A stretch of DNA of 64,000 bases from Clostridia bacterium UC5.1-1C12 (GCA_001305055.1 BBZX01000005.1:124001-188000); one strand, 5' to 3'; counted from the stretch's first letter, positions 8,613 through 19,255 are shown. Notes: generated by a model from the sequence alone, not told the origin. Made by a program: numbers and translations.

Positions 8613-8886
8613 AAAAAAAGGCTTTATCTCAAAGAGACAAAACCTTTTGGTTCTGCGGTACCACTCCAATTACTGTCAAAGACAGTCACTCTTCTGACAT
8701 CTCCGGAAAAATCCTTTTAATGCAGAACACCATAACGAGTGTTAATCGTTCTAACTTACTTGAACCCTTTCAGCAGACTGTTCATGGGTGATTTTCCTAA
8801 ACCCGACGCTCTCTGTTTTCACCGGTCAACAGCTCTCTGTGCAGCATCCTTGCTTAGTACTCTTCCCAATCATCACATTTGTTATG
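8613..8886 (-). ncRNA. T-box leader riboswitch
   Basis: The minus strand shows the T-box hallmarks in order: GGAAGAGTA near the base of stem I, AGAGAG with a stem-loop CTGTT/AACAG just after it, the T-box sequence TGGAGTGGTACCGCAG (about 8670-8652), and a terminator (GGTTTTGTCTC paired to AGATAAAGCC, then TTTTTTT) ending near 8613. Uncharged tRNA would stabilise the antiterminator and switch on the BASS transporter and dehydrogenase. The TGGT in the bulge implies a tRNA with discriminator base A. By comparing with the glyQS pattern GAAC-N-codon, the specifier may be GUC (8778-8776), valine, but this assignment is tentative. Confidence 0.85.
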
Positions 8887-8892
8887 GTCTCT

Positions 8893-8920
8893 ATTATACA
8901 GGAATGAAAAAGATTGTCAA
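8893..8920 (-). promoter_or_regulatory. Promoter of the T-box leader
   Basis: Consensus TTGACA (8920-8915), 16-base spacer, TATAAT (8898-8893) on the minus strand. This strong constitutive promoter fits control by the T-box rather than at initiation. Confidence 0.85.
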
Positions 8921-8995
8921 CAGCTTTATTGAATATTTTCAGAAAGCGATTTATATTATTTTCTTATATTTTCATAAACTTTACAAGAATACCTC

Positions 8996-9023
8996 TTGCA
9001 GTTTAGCCAATATTCACTATAAT
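8996..9023 (+). promoter_or_regulatory. Promoter of tRNA-Thr
   Basis: TTGCAG (8996-9001), 16 bases, TATAAT (9018-9023), about 12 bases before the mature tRNA. Confidence 0.65.
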
Positions 9024-9034
9024 AATATTTAGCT

Positions 9035-9109
9035 GCCGTCTTAGCTCAGGGGTAGAGCAACTCCATGGTAAGGAGTAGGTCGGAGGTTCAATTCCTCTAG
9101 ACGGCACCA
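9035..9109 (+). tRNA. tRNA-Thr (anticodon GGT)
   Basis: The acceptor stem GCCGTCT/AGACGGC pairs fully. The anticodon stem ACTCC/GGAGT encloses ATGGTAA, giving anticodon GGT (threonine ACC/ACT). The T arm contains GGTTCAATTCC, the discriminator is A and CCA is encoded. Confidence 0.95.
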
Positions 9110-9121
9110 TTGAATATACTC

Positions 9122-9145
9122 ATCAGCCAAACGGCTGATTTTTTT
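9122..9145 (+). terminator. Terminator after tRNA-Thr
   Basis: ATCAGCC pairs with GGCTGAT, followed by seven T. Confidence 0.85.
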
Positions 9146-9156
9146 GCCGAATAATT

Positions 9157-9179
9157 AAAAAACGGGAATTACCCCGTTT
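9157..9179 (-). terminator. Terminator after the serine hydrolase
   Basis: On the minus strand AAACGGG pairs with CCCGTTT, followed by a T tract. It overlaps the stop codon of the gene. Confidence 0.7.
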
Positions 9180-11208
9180 AATCTCTGATTTCTACTTTAA
9201 AACGCGCACCGGCATCACCCATAAACAGGATGTAACAGCCTGCTCCTAATGAGAAAGATTCCGGTTTGCTGTTCACTGAATTAAGCACAGCCGTGCCTGT
9301 ACTGTCATAAACTACATAGCCTGCATTTTCAGGTACTGTAATAGAAATGTTTTTGCCTTCATATTCCGGTCCGGCATAGTAATATTGATTATAACCCTTA
9401 TCATTGATGCGAACGCTGAAGCTGTCGCGGTGAACTTCCTTGATCGCATCTTCACTGATAAACAGATTATCATTTAACTTCATATATTCAACCCCATCTT
9501 CTTTATAGAAAGAGATGATGCCGACATCACGGCTGCCGCTCATTGGAATTTCAATTTCAGGAACCGCTGTATTCGCATCGATTACCCGATAACAAGATAG
9601 GTAATTGCCCTTTAACGCAACACTGGTTACCGGCAGAACTGTTGCGACTGTCTGCGATGTATATTTATTTAAGATACTCAGATAGCCTTTATTTTCACGT
9701 GCTGCCCATGCCTTTGCGACTGAGTCGCTCAATTCAGAAAATTCAACTTTTTGAGCAAAATAGGAATGCTCGTGAACACGTCCGATGCCCGGCAATTCCG
9801 AAGCTCCATTAACATTCAAATAGGTATTACCGTTTTGTTCCATGAAATACATTGCTAAATTACCGGTAGGATCAACAAACTGTCCGTCACCGACATAAAT
9901 CATCGCAGCTGCCTGCTCGCTGCCTTCAAGGTAAGCATTCTTATAAGTAAGCAAGCCATCATCGCTTAAATCAACACGATAAATACCGCCAAAGTTAGCG
10001 TAATAACCTTCATATTTCTTCAAATCGCCATCCAGTGCTTTCTGAACCGGCTGACTCGGCATCGGTAATGTTTCCGCACCTTTAATGATACCTTTTTCAT
10101 ATAGACGATCCATTAACAGCTGAGCAGCTAATATTTGATCATACAAACTGCTGCCGCCGGATGAAGTTACCGCCGCTGCCATATTGTATTCAGGCAGAAC
10201 AATCAATGAGCTGTGCATTAAAAGGGTATCGCCGCCTTTAACACCCGCCTGGATGCCATAGCTGGCGAATGGATCAAGATTTACGGAATCCCAGCCAAGA
10301 CCAAAATTAATAATATTCGGCTCATCTGCCAGCCACTGACCGCGCAGATATTCTTTCTGGAAGGTAGCCTTCTTGCTTTCCGCTGACAGCAATGAATTAT
10401 TCTTCATATAAATCTGCGCAAATTTACAAAGCTCTTCAGCCGTAGAATAAATACCGCCGGTACCGATGATATTCGCGTTATCAACACCGTTGGTCTGCAT
10501 TGGCGTAGTTGGATAATAAGTCTTCGCAACTAATGAACGGTCAAAATCATCTAAAGGTGTCTTAGTATGTGTCAAGCCTAAAGGCTCCGTAATATTTTTG
10601 CGGATATACTCGGTAAATGATACACCGCTGACCTTTTCAATGACGATCTCCGCCAACGTAAAGGAATCATTGCTGTAAACTGAATAAGCACCTGGATCAG
10701 CCTTTAATTCCTGTTCGCGCAAATCCTTTAAAAAGCTGTCATGCGCCTGAGTATCATTATCATCAAACAAAAAACCATTCAGATATGTGCTGCCCATTAA
10801 ACCTGATGAATGATTCAGCAGCATTCTGACCGTAATCTTACGGTAGCGGCTGTCCTTCATTCTGAATTCCGGCACATAATCTTTGACAGGTTTATCAAGA
10901 TCAATCTTGCCTTCATCCACTAATTTCATGATTGAAGCGGTCACAAACATTTTGCTTGTTGAACCAATCGTATACATGTTATCCTTTGTCAATAATCGAT
11001 TTTCGGATTTACTGTATACACCTGATGTTCCGCTGGTGATAATTTCACCATTATCTATCAGCGCATACTGTAAACTCGTCACACCGTAATTTTGAATCAG
11101 CGTATCGGCCATTGTCTGAACGGTGTCTGAAGCAGCCTGCACATTCATACTGAACAATGAACTGAACGCTAAAACTCCGGCTAATAAAAAAGAGAGCGTT
11201 TTTTTCAT
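9178..11208 (-). CDS. Secreted beta-lactamase-fold serine hydrolase
   Basis: About 676 residues. A signal peptide (MKKTLSFLLAGVLAFSSLF, cut near VQAAS) is followed by a serine beta-lactamase / PBP4*-type domain over roughly residues 25-370, with SxxK as STSK in TIGSTSKMFV and YxN as YSN in YSVYSNDSF. The usual third motif (KTG/HxG) is HSS in LLMHSSLIVLP, as in several esterase-like members. The C-terminal 300 residues look like beta-sandwich domains of unknown role. It could be a D-aminopeptidase, an esterase or a cell-wall peptidase. The start at 11208 is chosen because the -10 box lies at 11242-11237, inside any longer reading. No obvious partner; the NagB-like gene upstream ends in its own terminator. 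Confidence 0.8.
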   Translation of the reverse strand: MKKTLSFLLAGVLAFSSLFSMNVQAASDTVQTMADTLIQNYGVTSLQYALIDNGEIITSGTSGVYSKSENRLLTKDNMYTIGSTSKMFVTASIMKLVDEGKIDLDKPVKDYVPEFRMKDSRYRKITVRMLLNHSSGLMGSTYLNGFLFDDNDTQAHDSFLKDLREQELKADPGAYSVYSNDSFTLAEIVIEKVSGVSFTEYIRKNITEPLGLTHTKTPLDDFDRSLVAKTYYPTTPMQTNGVDNANIIGTGGIYSTAEELCKFAQIYMKNNSLLSAESKKATFQKEYLRGQWLADEPNIINFGLGWDSVNLDPFASYGIQAGVKGGDTLLMHSSLIVLPEYNMAAAVTSSGGSSLYDQILAAQLLMDRLYEKGIIKGAETLPMPSQPVQKALDGDLKKYEGYYANFGGIYRVDLSDDGLLTYKNAYLEGSEQAAAMIYVGDGQFVDPTGNLAMYFMEQNGNTYLNVNGASELPGIGRVHEHSYFAQKVEFSELSDSVAKAWAARENKGYLSILNKYTSQTVATVLPVTSVALKGNYLSCYRVIDANTAVPEIEIPMSGSRDVGIISFYKEDGVEYMKLNDNLFISEDAIKEVHRDSFSVRINDKGYNQYYYAGPEYEGKNISITVPENAGYVVYDSTGTAVLNSVNSKPESFSLGAGCYILFMGDAGARFKVEIRD

Positions 11209-11236
11209 ATTTTCCCTAATTCCTTTCTTTGTGACT

Positions 11237-11265
11237 ATCATAGCACTATCCTCATTTTCTCACAA
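11237..11265 (-). promoter_or_regulatory. Promoter of the serine hydrolase gene
   Basis: TTGTGA (11265-11260), 17 bases, TATGAT (11242-11237) on the minus strand. It fixes the translation start downstream at 11208. Confidence 0.6.
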
Positions 11266-11330
11266 TCTTTATGTCCAATTTGTCACATTTACAGAGTGAT
11301 AACGTAAAGTTCTTCTATGCTGATCTGTCA

Positions 11331-11367
11331 ATAAAAAGGTTTGATTTACAGTGTAAGTCAAACCTTC
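11331..11367 (-). terminator. Terminator of the beta-glucoside operon
   Basis: On the minus strand AAGGTTTGACTTA pairs with TAAATCAAACCTT, followed by TTTATTG, just after the NagB-like gene. Confidence 0.85.
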
Positions 11368-11394
11368 TGATTACTGATAGATACATTATTATTT

Positions 11395-12111
11395 TTATAA
11401 TGACAGTTCTGATGCCGCCTCCGCATCTAAAATTAAGATAAAGTTAGGATGCAGCTGAAAGATGGAAGAGGGGCATTCAGCTGTGATTTCACCCCATAAA
11501 GCACGTTTTACGATTTCCGCTTTTGCCTTGCCGTTAACGATCATGACAATCTGCTTGCTGCGCATGATAGTCCGCGGGCCCATTGTTACATAAGCATCAG
11601 GCATTTTATTTTCATCATCACCGGATAAGAATTTAATGCGATTGTATAGGGTTGGATTCAAATCACAGGCAACAGCATGCGTATCATCATCAAAGGTGCA
11701 TGTATGCGGCAGATTGCCGCAGAAATGACCGTCTTTGCCAAGTCCTAAAACAACATAATCGAGATAGCCGACAGCCGCCAAGGCTGCTTCACATTCAGTA
11801 TAATTTTTTTCATTCAGAATATGTATCTGCTTTTCATCAATATTGGCAGGTGTAAAGAATAAAGAACGTAATGCCTGCATCGTTAACCCCTCATTCTCGC
11901 CAACCTGAGGGATTTCATCGAAGTTGTAATACTGAACATGGCTGAAAGCTGGATTATCACAAACCAAAGGTACCAGAGATTCATACATCTCTTTAGGTGT
12001 TGAACCGCCTGTGATCGCGATGTGGGCATTGGGCTGCATCATCGCCTGAAGCGTATAAGCGCAGGCGGCCTTGCCTACTTCCGCTTTATTCCGGCATAGT
12101 ATCACCTTCAT
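11395..12111 (-). CDS. NagB/6-phosphogluconolactonase-family sugar phosphate isomerase or deaminase
   Basis: A 238-residue protein of the NagB/DevB fold. It has a phosphate loop AITGGSTPKEMYESL, then YYNFDEIPQVG in the place of the NagB FNMDEY segment, and LGLGKDGHFCGNLP, where NagB has GIGxDGHIAFNEP. These differences argue against a classical glucosamine-6-phosphate deaminase. The start lies two bases past the stop of the 6-phospho-beta-glucosidase, so it should act on a sugar phosphate released from the imported beta-glucoside, for example an amino sugar or a lactone. Last gene of the LicT-controlled operon. A second, different NagB-fold gene lies at 21967-22668. Confidence 0.75.
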   Translation of the reverse strand: MKVILCRNKAEVGKAACAYTLQAMMQPNAHIAITGGSTPKEMYESLVPLVCDNPAFSHVQYYNFDEIPQVGENEGLTMQALRSLFFTPANIDEKQIHILNEKNYTECEAALAAVGYLDYVVLGLGKDGHFCGNLPHTCTFDDDTHAVACDLNPTLYNRIKFLSGDDENKMPDAYVTMGPRTIMRSKQIVMIVNGKAKAEIVKRALWGEITAECPSSIFQLHPNFILILDAEAASELSL

Positions 12112-12113
12112 AG

Positions 12114-13588
<1,475 letters not shown>

Positions 13589-13592
13589 CTAA

Positions 13593-14987
13593 TTAAAACA
13601 GATTCTTTTTTTCAGCTTCAACAGCTCGTTCATCTTTTTTAATATCTTCATCAAAGCCCAAAATATAAGTCAATACAGCTGTTAAAACAAAGCCGATAGC
13701 ACTGCCGGCAAGAACGATCGGAATCGTGCCAGTATAGACCGGTAATGAAATTAACGCCGGCATCGCAAAGCTTAATGCCTTCGCACCCATCGCAGCCACA
13801 AACGCGCCGGAGACACCGCCGCCGATGCATAAAGCTGCCAACGGTCGTTTAAAGCGGAAAGCTACACCATATAAAGCCGGTTCGGTAATACCGATTGCTG
13901 CGGAAATAAAGGATGAGAAATTAGCTGCTTTGTTTGATTCCTTCTTTGCCTTTAAGAAAGCGCCGAAGCACATACCTGCAGCCGATACGGTTGCGACACA
14001 ATGCACCGGTCCCAGCATATCATAACCCAAGGTTTCAATGTTGTTGATCATGATTGGTGACATCGTCATATGCGTACCAGTAAATACCATCAGCGGACGT
14101 GTGAAGCCATCAACGAAGCCGCCGACCATTGGTGCGATGTCAAAGAGCCATTTAAAGAAGTTACCAATATAAATGCCAATGTTATAACCCAGCGGACCAA
14201 ACAGCATTAAGCTCAGCGGTGTCATGACTAATAAAACTACAACCGGAACTAACACAACTCTTAAAAAGCTTGGTGATACTTTAGAAATCCAGCGGTAAAC
14301 ATAGCTCATAACCCATACAGACAGCATAATAGGAATTACACTTGATGAATATTTTACTAAATAAAAACTGATGCCAAATGCACTTACCTGCGTACCGGCA
14401 TTATTAATAATCGTAGGATACATATAAATACCGGCTAGGATCAATGCCATAATCTCATTAGTTTTAAAACGTTTCGCACTCGTATAAGCTAACAGGAACG
14501 GCAGGAAGTAGAAAGTCGCGTCACTCGCTGCGTTCAGCATCAGATACAGACCCGTTGATGTATCCAGCAAGCTGTAGGTAGTCAGCAGGGTTAAAATACC
14601 CTTTAAAATACCTGCGCCGGCAAAAGCGGTAACAACCGGTGCAAAGCAGCCGCTGATTACTTCAAAAATCGCACCGGGACGGAATTTCTTTTTCCCCGGA
14701 TTGTCAGCATCAAGATTTTCATTTAACGCTTCCATCTTTTCAATCCCTGCCAAAGTGCATAATTCCGCATAAACATCAGGAACCGTTTGACCAATAATAA
14801 TCTGGAACTGTCCGTTTTGCGCCATCGTTCCTAATACACCTTCCGTATTTTCAATTTGCTGTTTCTGAATCAGACTTTCATCCTTCAAAGTAAAACGAAG
14901 TCTTGTCATACAATGAACTAAGCTTGTGATGTTGGCTTTACCGCCAATCCCCTGCAGAATTTCCTCTGCCATTTTTTTATTTTTCAT
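13593..14987 (-). CDS. PTS beta-glucoside transporter subunit EIIBC
   Basis: About 464 residues. The N-terminal EIIB domain has the phosphorylated Cys in HCMTRLRF; the EIIC domain has around ten membrane helices, with the family segment GITEPALYGVAFRFKRPL near residue 360. There is no EIIA at the C-terminus, and the separate EIIA gene at 15994-16478 fills this role. The start MKNKKMAEEI at 14987 has AAAGGATG upstream. It imports and phosphorylates a beta-glucoside such as arbutin, salicin or cellobiose. It is preceded by a terminator/antiterminator site, so its expression needs LicT. Confidence 0.88.
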   Translation of the reverse strand: MKNKKMAEEILQGIGGKANITSLVHCMTRLRFTLKDESLIQKQQIENTEGVLGTMAQNGQFQIIIGQTVPDVYAELCTLAGIEKMEALNENLDADNPGKKKFRPGAIFEVISGCFAPVVTAFAGAGILKGILTLLTTYSLLDTSTGLYLMLNAASDATFYFLPFLLAYTSAKRFKTNEIMALILAGIYMYPTIINNAGTQVSAFGISFYLVKYSSSVIPIMLSVWVMSYVYRWISKVSPSFLRVVLVPVVVLLVMTPLSLMLFGPLGYNIGIYIGNFFKWLFDIAPMVGGFVDGFTRPLMVFTGTHMTMSPIMINNIETLGYDMLGPVHCVATVSAAGMCFGAFLKAKKESNKAANFSSFISAAIGITEPALYGVAFRFKRPLAALCIGGGVSGAFVAAMGAKALSFAMPALISLPVYTGTIPIVLAGSAIGFVLTAVLTYILGFDEDIKKDERAVEAEKKNLF

Positions 14988-15051
14988 GGTTTCATCCTTT
15001 CTTACCATATATGCAATCAGACTGCGGACGTCACACAGTCCTGTTTTTGCC

Positions 15052-15150
15052 AAAATAAAACCCCAGCAGAGTACCGCTCTGATCCTGCCTATTCAGGCTA
15101 ATCATACGCTATACAGCTCTGCTGAGGTAATGCCCTATTGGTTACAATCC
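15052..15150 (-). promoter_or_regulatory. LicT antiterminator (RAT) site and terminator, copy 2
   Basis: On the minus strand GGATTGTAACCAATAGGGC followed by ATTACCTC (15150-15123) matches the LicT RAT pattern GGATTGTTAC...GGCA. It overlaps the last codons and the TAG stop of licT. CTCAGCAGAG in its 3' end can instead pair with CTCTGCTG further on to form a terminator, followed by GGGGTTTTATTTT. RAT and terminator overlap, the hallmark of BglG/LicT antitermination, and they control the PTS, GH1 and NagB-like genes. Confidence 0.85.
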
Positions 15151-15971
15151 TCACGCGCGCACAATCGATTGATGTGCAGCATTAAATATAAAACTTCTTC
15201 ATCACTGGGATGCCAGCTTAAGGTATCTTCAAAATATTTCTGAATATCCAGCGCACAGGCATAACTCATCGGATATTCCTCTTTCATACTCTGAAACAGG
15301 CGGCTATTCTCACTGGTTATGCTTGAATTGCTTTCCTTCCTTTTAAATAAATACTGCATATGCGATACAAAGCGGGAGTAATTAAAACTATCACGCCGGA
15401 TCGGCATATCGTAACATGCTTCAATGATTTTTGTCACCTTATTGATGACTTTGTCACTGTCATAGTCTAAAACGGTATTTACTGGCTGTTCCTCAGCATT
15501 TATTAAATGCAGGGCAATGCTGTATGCCTCTGTTTCAGCCAGATAAACATGAAGCCGCCTGCGGATTTCTTTAAGTGCAAATTTCCCTACTGCCACCTCT
15601 TTTTCATAGAGATGGGATAATTCATAATAAAGCGGCAGCTTAATTTCAATTCCCTTGCGGATTCTCTCAATCGCAAAATTAATATGATCAGCCAGTGTGA
15701 ATACCACATTCGGATTCAGATTGCTTTCAATGCAATTACGGGCATAATCAATAATAACTGCGCAAACCTCAAAGATTGATTCATCGATTTCCTGAACAAG
15801 TCCGAAATAATTCGGATTAACACCATAATAAGTTCGGGTAATCAGTGATAAATCAAGTAATTCATATGGCATAGCCGGAAATCCGATACCTTTGCCAAAT
15901 GCAATCAGCTCATGTTCATTGTTATCCAAACATACGGCAACATTGTTATTGATTTTTTTAATAACCTTCAT
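15135..15971 (-). CDS. licT: Transcription antiterminator LicT/BglG family
   Basis: About 278 residues: an RNA-binding CAT domain (MKVIKKINNNVAVCLD and IAFGKGIGF) and two PTS regulation domains, with conserved His residues in TLADHINFAI, YELSHLYEKE and YLMLHINRL. It binds RAT RNA and prevents termination when beta-glucoside is transported; phosphorylation by the PTS tunes its activity. The start MKVIKK at 15971 follows the EIIA stop by 22 bases. The gene lies between the two RAT sites, and its 3' end is itself part of the second RAT, so it controls both its own transcript and the downstream genes. Confidence 0.92.
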   Translation of the reverse strand: MKVIKKINNNVAVCLDNNEHELIAFGKGIGFPAMPYELLDLSLITRTYYGVNPNYFGLVQEIDESIFEVCAVIIDYARNCIESNLNPNVVFTLADHINFAIERIRKGIEIKLPLYYELSHLYEKEVAVGKFALKEIRRRLHVYLAETEAYSIALHLINAEEQPVNTVLDYDSDKVINKVTKIIEACYDMPIRRDSFNYSRFVSHMQYLFKRKESNSSITSENSRLFQSMKEEYPMSYACALDIQKYFEDTLSWHPSDEEVLYLMLHINRLCAREDCNQ

Positions 15972-15993
15972 GAGTCTGACTCCTTTCACAGCA

Positions 15994-16478
15994 CTATTTC
16001 TGACAGGTGATAACCGCCGTTTCGCCTATCCTTACTTTATCGTTAATATGCTGAGTTGTCAACGTAAAATCATTACCATTTGTAATAATCATCGGGGTTG
16101 TCAGATCGACGTTTCAGCTTCTAAATACGGCCGGTCAAGCTGAATGACAGGTGTACCTTTTTTCACCCGCTGATTCTGTGTTACCAAAGCTTTCAGACCT
16201 TTGCCATTCAAATTCACGGTATCCAAGCCGATATGTACCAGAATTTCAGCACCGTTATCCGCCTGCATGCCAAAGGCGTGATTGGTATTCGCAATCATGA
16301 TGATCACACCATCACAGGGCGCGCAGACCACATCCTCAATGAATCTGAATGCGACGCCGTCTCCCATCATCCTTGATGAGAATACTTGATCTGCCACATC
16401 ATCTAAGCTGATACATTCACCGTTTACCGGCGCATAACATTGGTTATCAATCACTTTTTTCTTAAACAGATTAAACAT
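15994..16478 (-). CDS. PTS glucose-type EIIA component (frame break)
   Basis: A stand-alone EIIA of the Crr/glucose type, about 161 residues. It has NTNHAFGM, the active-site His in EILVHIGLDTV, and QRVKKGTPVIQLD. The frame breaks near 16103; the next frame supplies the normal ending DLTTPMIITN...ETAVITCQK, with its stop at 15994. It passes phosphate from HPr to the EIIB domain of the transporter encoded two genes downstream. It is the first gene after RAT copy 1. Because glucose-type EIIA can serve several permeases, it might also phosphorylate other sugars' EIIB. Confidence 0.85.
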
Positions 16479-16503
16479 TTATTCACCTCCTGATACACAA
16501 TAA

Positions 16504-16580
16504 AAAACTCTTCAAAGCAGACACATAAAACAAACAGCTTCCTGTTTATCCTAAGGTAATGCCTCGAAGAGTAACAATCC
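16504..16580 (-). promoter_or_regulatory. LicT antiterminator (RAT) site and terminator, copy 1
   Basis: On the minus strand GGATTGTTACTCTTCGAGGC followed by ATTACC (16580-16555) is a near-consensus RAT. CTCTTC within it can pair with GAAGAG (16513-16508), followed by TTTTTTATTG, to form the competing terminator ahead of EIIA. Confidence 0.85.
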
Positions 16581-16659
16581 TTTTTACATTTTCTATTCTA
16601 GTATGCGCTTTCAAAAAGTCAACCCTAAAATTTATTTTTTATTTACTTTTACACCGATA

Positions 16660-17277
16660 TTACAGCGGCTTAACACATCCTGTTTGAATCATCAGAAACA
16701 TTTTATTTAATTCACTTCGTATTTTGTCTTTGTTCTCCGGCTGTAAGATCAGCTTGATTGCTGAAGCTTTAGTCAGATTGAATAGCAAAGACTGAAGCAG
16801 CAATATTTCATCATCTTGATTATATACCAATGAATCTCGGTTAAAGGTATCAATAAACATATTGGGATCAAAATCAGGTACATATGCCTCATTAGGTACT
16901 TTTTTTAATTCATCATTATTTGCCGTCATACTGACAAATAAATTATGAAAAAACTGATAGCGATCATCTTTCAGGCATTCCGCCGATAAGCAGTCATAGA
17001 GATCGGCAAACATCACAAAGATGTCGCCATGATTGTTATTTAATGAATTCATTGCACATGCATGCAAAGATACCAAGAAATCCTGAAGGATGAATGCCAG
17101 CAAATCACTCTTATCTTTAAAGTACTGATAAAAACTTCCTCTGGATATGCCGGCATCCTTAACGATCTGATTAATTGATACTTCATTATAAGATACTCGT
17201 GAAAATTCCTTCACTGCTGAGTTCAGCAATTTATTTTTCTTATCCTCAGGCAGATTATAAAACGTAGATGTAGGCAA
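16660..17277 (-). CDS. TetR/AcrR-family regulator
   Basis: A 205-residue protein with an N-terminal TetR helix-turn-helix (LLNSAVKEFSRVSYNEVSINQIVKDAGISRGSFYQYFKDKSDLL), shown here as separate segments of one region covering residues 15-60, and a variable all-helical C-terminal ligand domain. It starts 12 bases after the MacB permease and is probably the last gene of the efflux operon that starts at 20902. That position suggests it represses the operon and senses its substrate, though no operator was identified. Confidence 0.85.
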   Translation of the reverse strand: MPTSTFYNLPEDKKNKLLNSAVKEFSRVSYNEVSINQIVKDAGISRGSFYQYFKDKSDLLAFILQDFLVSLHACAMNSLNNNHGDIFVMFADLYDCLSAECLKDDRYQFFHNLFVSMTANNDELKKVPNEAYVPDFDPNMFIDTFNRDSLVYNQDDEILLLQSLLFNLTKASAIKLILQPENKDKIRSELNKMFLMIQTGCVKPL

Positions 17278-17288
17278 TTCATTTCCCC

Positions 17289-18549
17289 CTATTCGTATCG
17301 CAGAGCCTCGATTGGATTCAGTTTTGCAGCCTTATTTGCAGGATAATATCCGAAGAATACACCGATTGCCATTGAGAAGCTGACAGCGATAAAGATAATA
17401 CTGATAGACGGCTTAGCCGGGAAGCCAAGCGCACTTGCCCCAAAACTGCCTAATACTACACCTAAGATGATACCGAATACACCGCCTACCAAACAGGTAA
17501 TCACTGATTCTATGATAAATTGAGCACGAATCGCACTGTTCGGAGCACCTAATGCTTTACGTGTACCGATTTCCCTTGTACGTTCCGTTACTGAAACAAG
17601 CATGATATTCATAACCCCTATACCGCCTACCAGCAAGGATATACCTGCGATAATAGCGATTGCAATGGACATTGTTGACATCATGGAATCGATCTGCGTC
17701 AGCATGCTTTCCATACTGATGACCTGAATCGTAATATATGGGTTCTTTTCGTAATACCGATTGAAAAATTCCATCGTATTCATGAAAATTGATTCGAATC
17801 AACATCTGCCTTCGGCGTCACAGTAATCTGGTAGAACCCATTGGAACCATTGATCCGCTGTGCCGTAGTAACCGGTATATAAGCATCTGTACTCATATCC
17901 TTTTCCGAAGCCATTGAATACATCATAGCATTTTGCTTATATTCATAAACACCGACGATCGTGTAGGTTTTGATTTCATTTGAACGGTGAATCTGAACTT
18001 CCTTGCCGATCGGGTCTATATCTGCGCCAAACATATTGTTTACAAATTTATCTGAAACAACGATGAGATTCTTCATTGAATTAATATCCCGCTGATTTAA
18101 GAATCGGCCTTTGATCAGCGTAATTGAATTCGCATCCGCATAATCTGCACTGACGCCCATTAAACTGACATTTGCATACAGGCGTCCGTCCTGCGCTTTC
18201 CCGCTGCCTAATGATTCGGTCATTGATACACCCAATAAATCATCGGCATAGCGTTCTTTAAAAGCTGAAATCATATCAAACTAATTACATCACTATCCGT
18301 AATCTCGTAATTGTTAGGTGCCACTACATTGCCTGATTCATCATAACGGTATGACAAACCAACCATAATATTTTTAGCACCCAGATCAGACATCGATGAA
18401 GTAATCGATGAACGCATTGAATCACCGACCGTTACGATTGCGATAACTGAAGATATACCGATAATAATACCGAGCATTGTCAGCAAGGCACGCATTTTAT
18501 TTGCTTTTAAACCACTGAGAGCCAGTGTAATACTTTCCATTAAATCCAT
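17289..18549 (-). CDS. MacB-type ABC transporter permease (two frame breaks)
   Basis: About 420 residues once three frames are joined. It starts with the MacB/FtsX pattern ALSGLKANKMRALLTMLGIIIGISSVIAI in the first helix, has an extracytoplasmic MacB-PCD domain (residues about 45-270), and ends with three helices including ISLLVGGIGVMNIMLVSVTERTREIG, which is diagnostic. Frame breaks near 18275 and 17785 each fit loss of one base; the first restores a GG pair. The start at 18549 overlaps the ATPase gene and follows GAGGG. Together with the ATPase and the membrane fusion protein upstream it should export a peptide, macrolide-like compound or other toxic molecule across the envelope. Confidence 0.85.
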
Positions 18550-19252
18550 ACGTCGCCCTCTTTTCTCTGATCACTGACAATACGGCCGTCACGAATCGTT
18601 AAGATACGTTCGGTCTCGGCAGCCAGCTCTGGATTATGAGTAATCAAAACGATGGTTTTTCCTTGTTCTTTATGCAGCTGATGAAAGAGATTCATAACCA
18701 GATGTCCTGTATAAGTATCCAAAGCACCCGTCGGTTCATCGGCAAGAATGATGGCCGGATCATTCGCCATAGAACGGGCGATCGCAACACGCTGTTTCTG
18801 CCCGCCGGATAATTCATTCGGCATATGTCCCATGCGGTCTTCCATTTCTACCAGCTTAAGCAGATCCTTAGCTCTAGCCGTTCTTTCTTTATGTGAAACG
18901 CCTGCATACATCATCGGCATTTCTACATTTTTGAGCGCACTGGTACGCGGAATTAAATTAAAGTCTGGAATACAAACCCAATCTTCTGATTTCTGAATTT
19001 AGATAGCTTATTATCATCAACATCGTCCATCGAAACACCATCAAGAATATATTCACCGCTTGTCTGACGATCAAGTGCACCGATGATATTCATCAGCGTA
19101 CTTTTACCTGACCCCGATGGCCCGACAATTGACACAAACTCACCTTCATGGACGGTAAGCGAAATCCCATGGAGCACTTCAAGTTCATTTTCCGTCCCCT
19201 GATAGAAGGTCTTAACGATATCCTTCATCTCAAATATTACTTTTTTCTCCAT
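18540..19252 (-). CDS. ABC transporter ATPase, MacB/LolD type (frame break)
   Basis: About 237 residues. Walker A is GPSGSGKST, the signature is [14 protein letters not shown], and Walker B is [12 protein letters not shown], with the switch His in ITHNPELA. One G is missing near 18957: adding it gives the normal [17 protein letters not shown] after the Q loop. It powers the MacB-type permease encoded next, with which it overlaps by 10 bases. It follows the membrane fusion protein by 3 bases. Confidence 0.9.
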
Positions 19253-19255
19253 GGT

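Noticed and set aside
8776..8778. Firm assignment of the T-box specifier as valine GUC
   Set aside because: Stem I could not be folded by hand with certainty; neighbouring triplets (AGU, CAG, CUG) remain possible, so it is given only as tentative.
11395..12111. Classical glucosamine-6-phosphate deaminase nagB
   Set aside because: The key NagB words (FNMDEY, DGHIAFNEP) are altered, and the operon context is beta-glucoside use, so only the family was named.
17289..19252. Reading the ABC permease and ATPase as several short separate genes
   Set aside because: Single-base corrections give full-length MacB-type and LolD-type proteins with all motifs in order.
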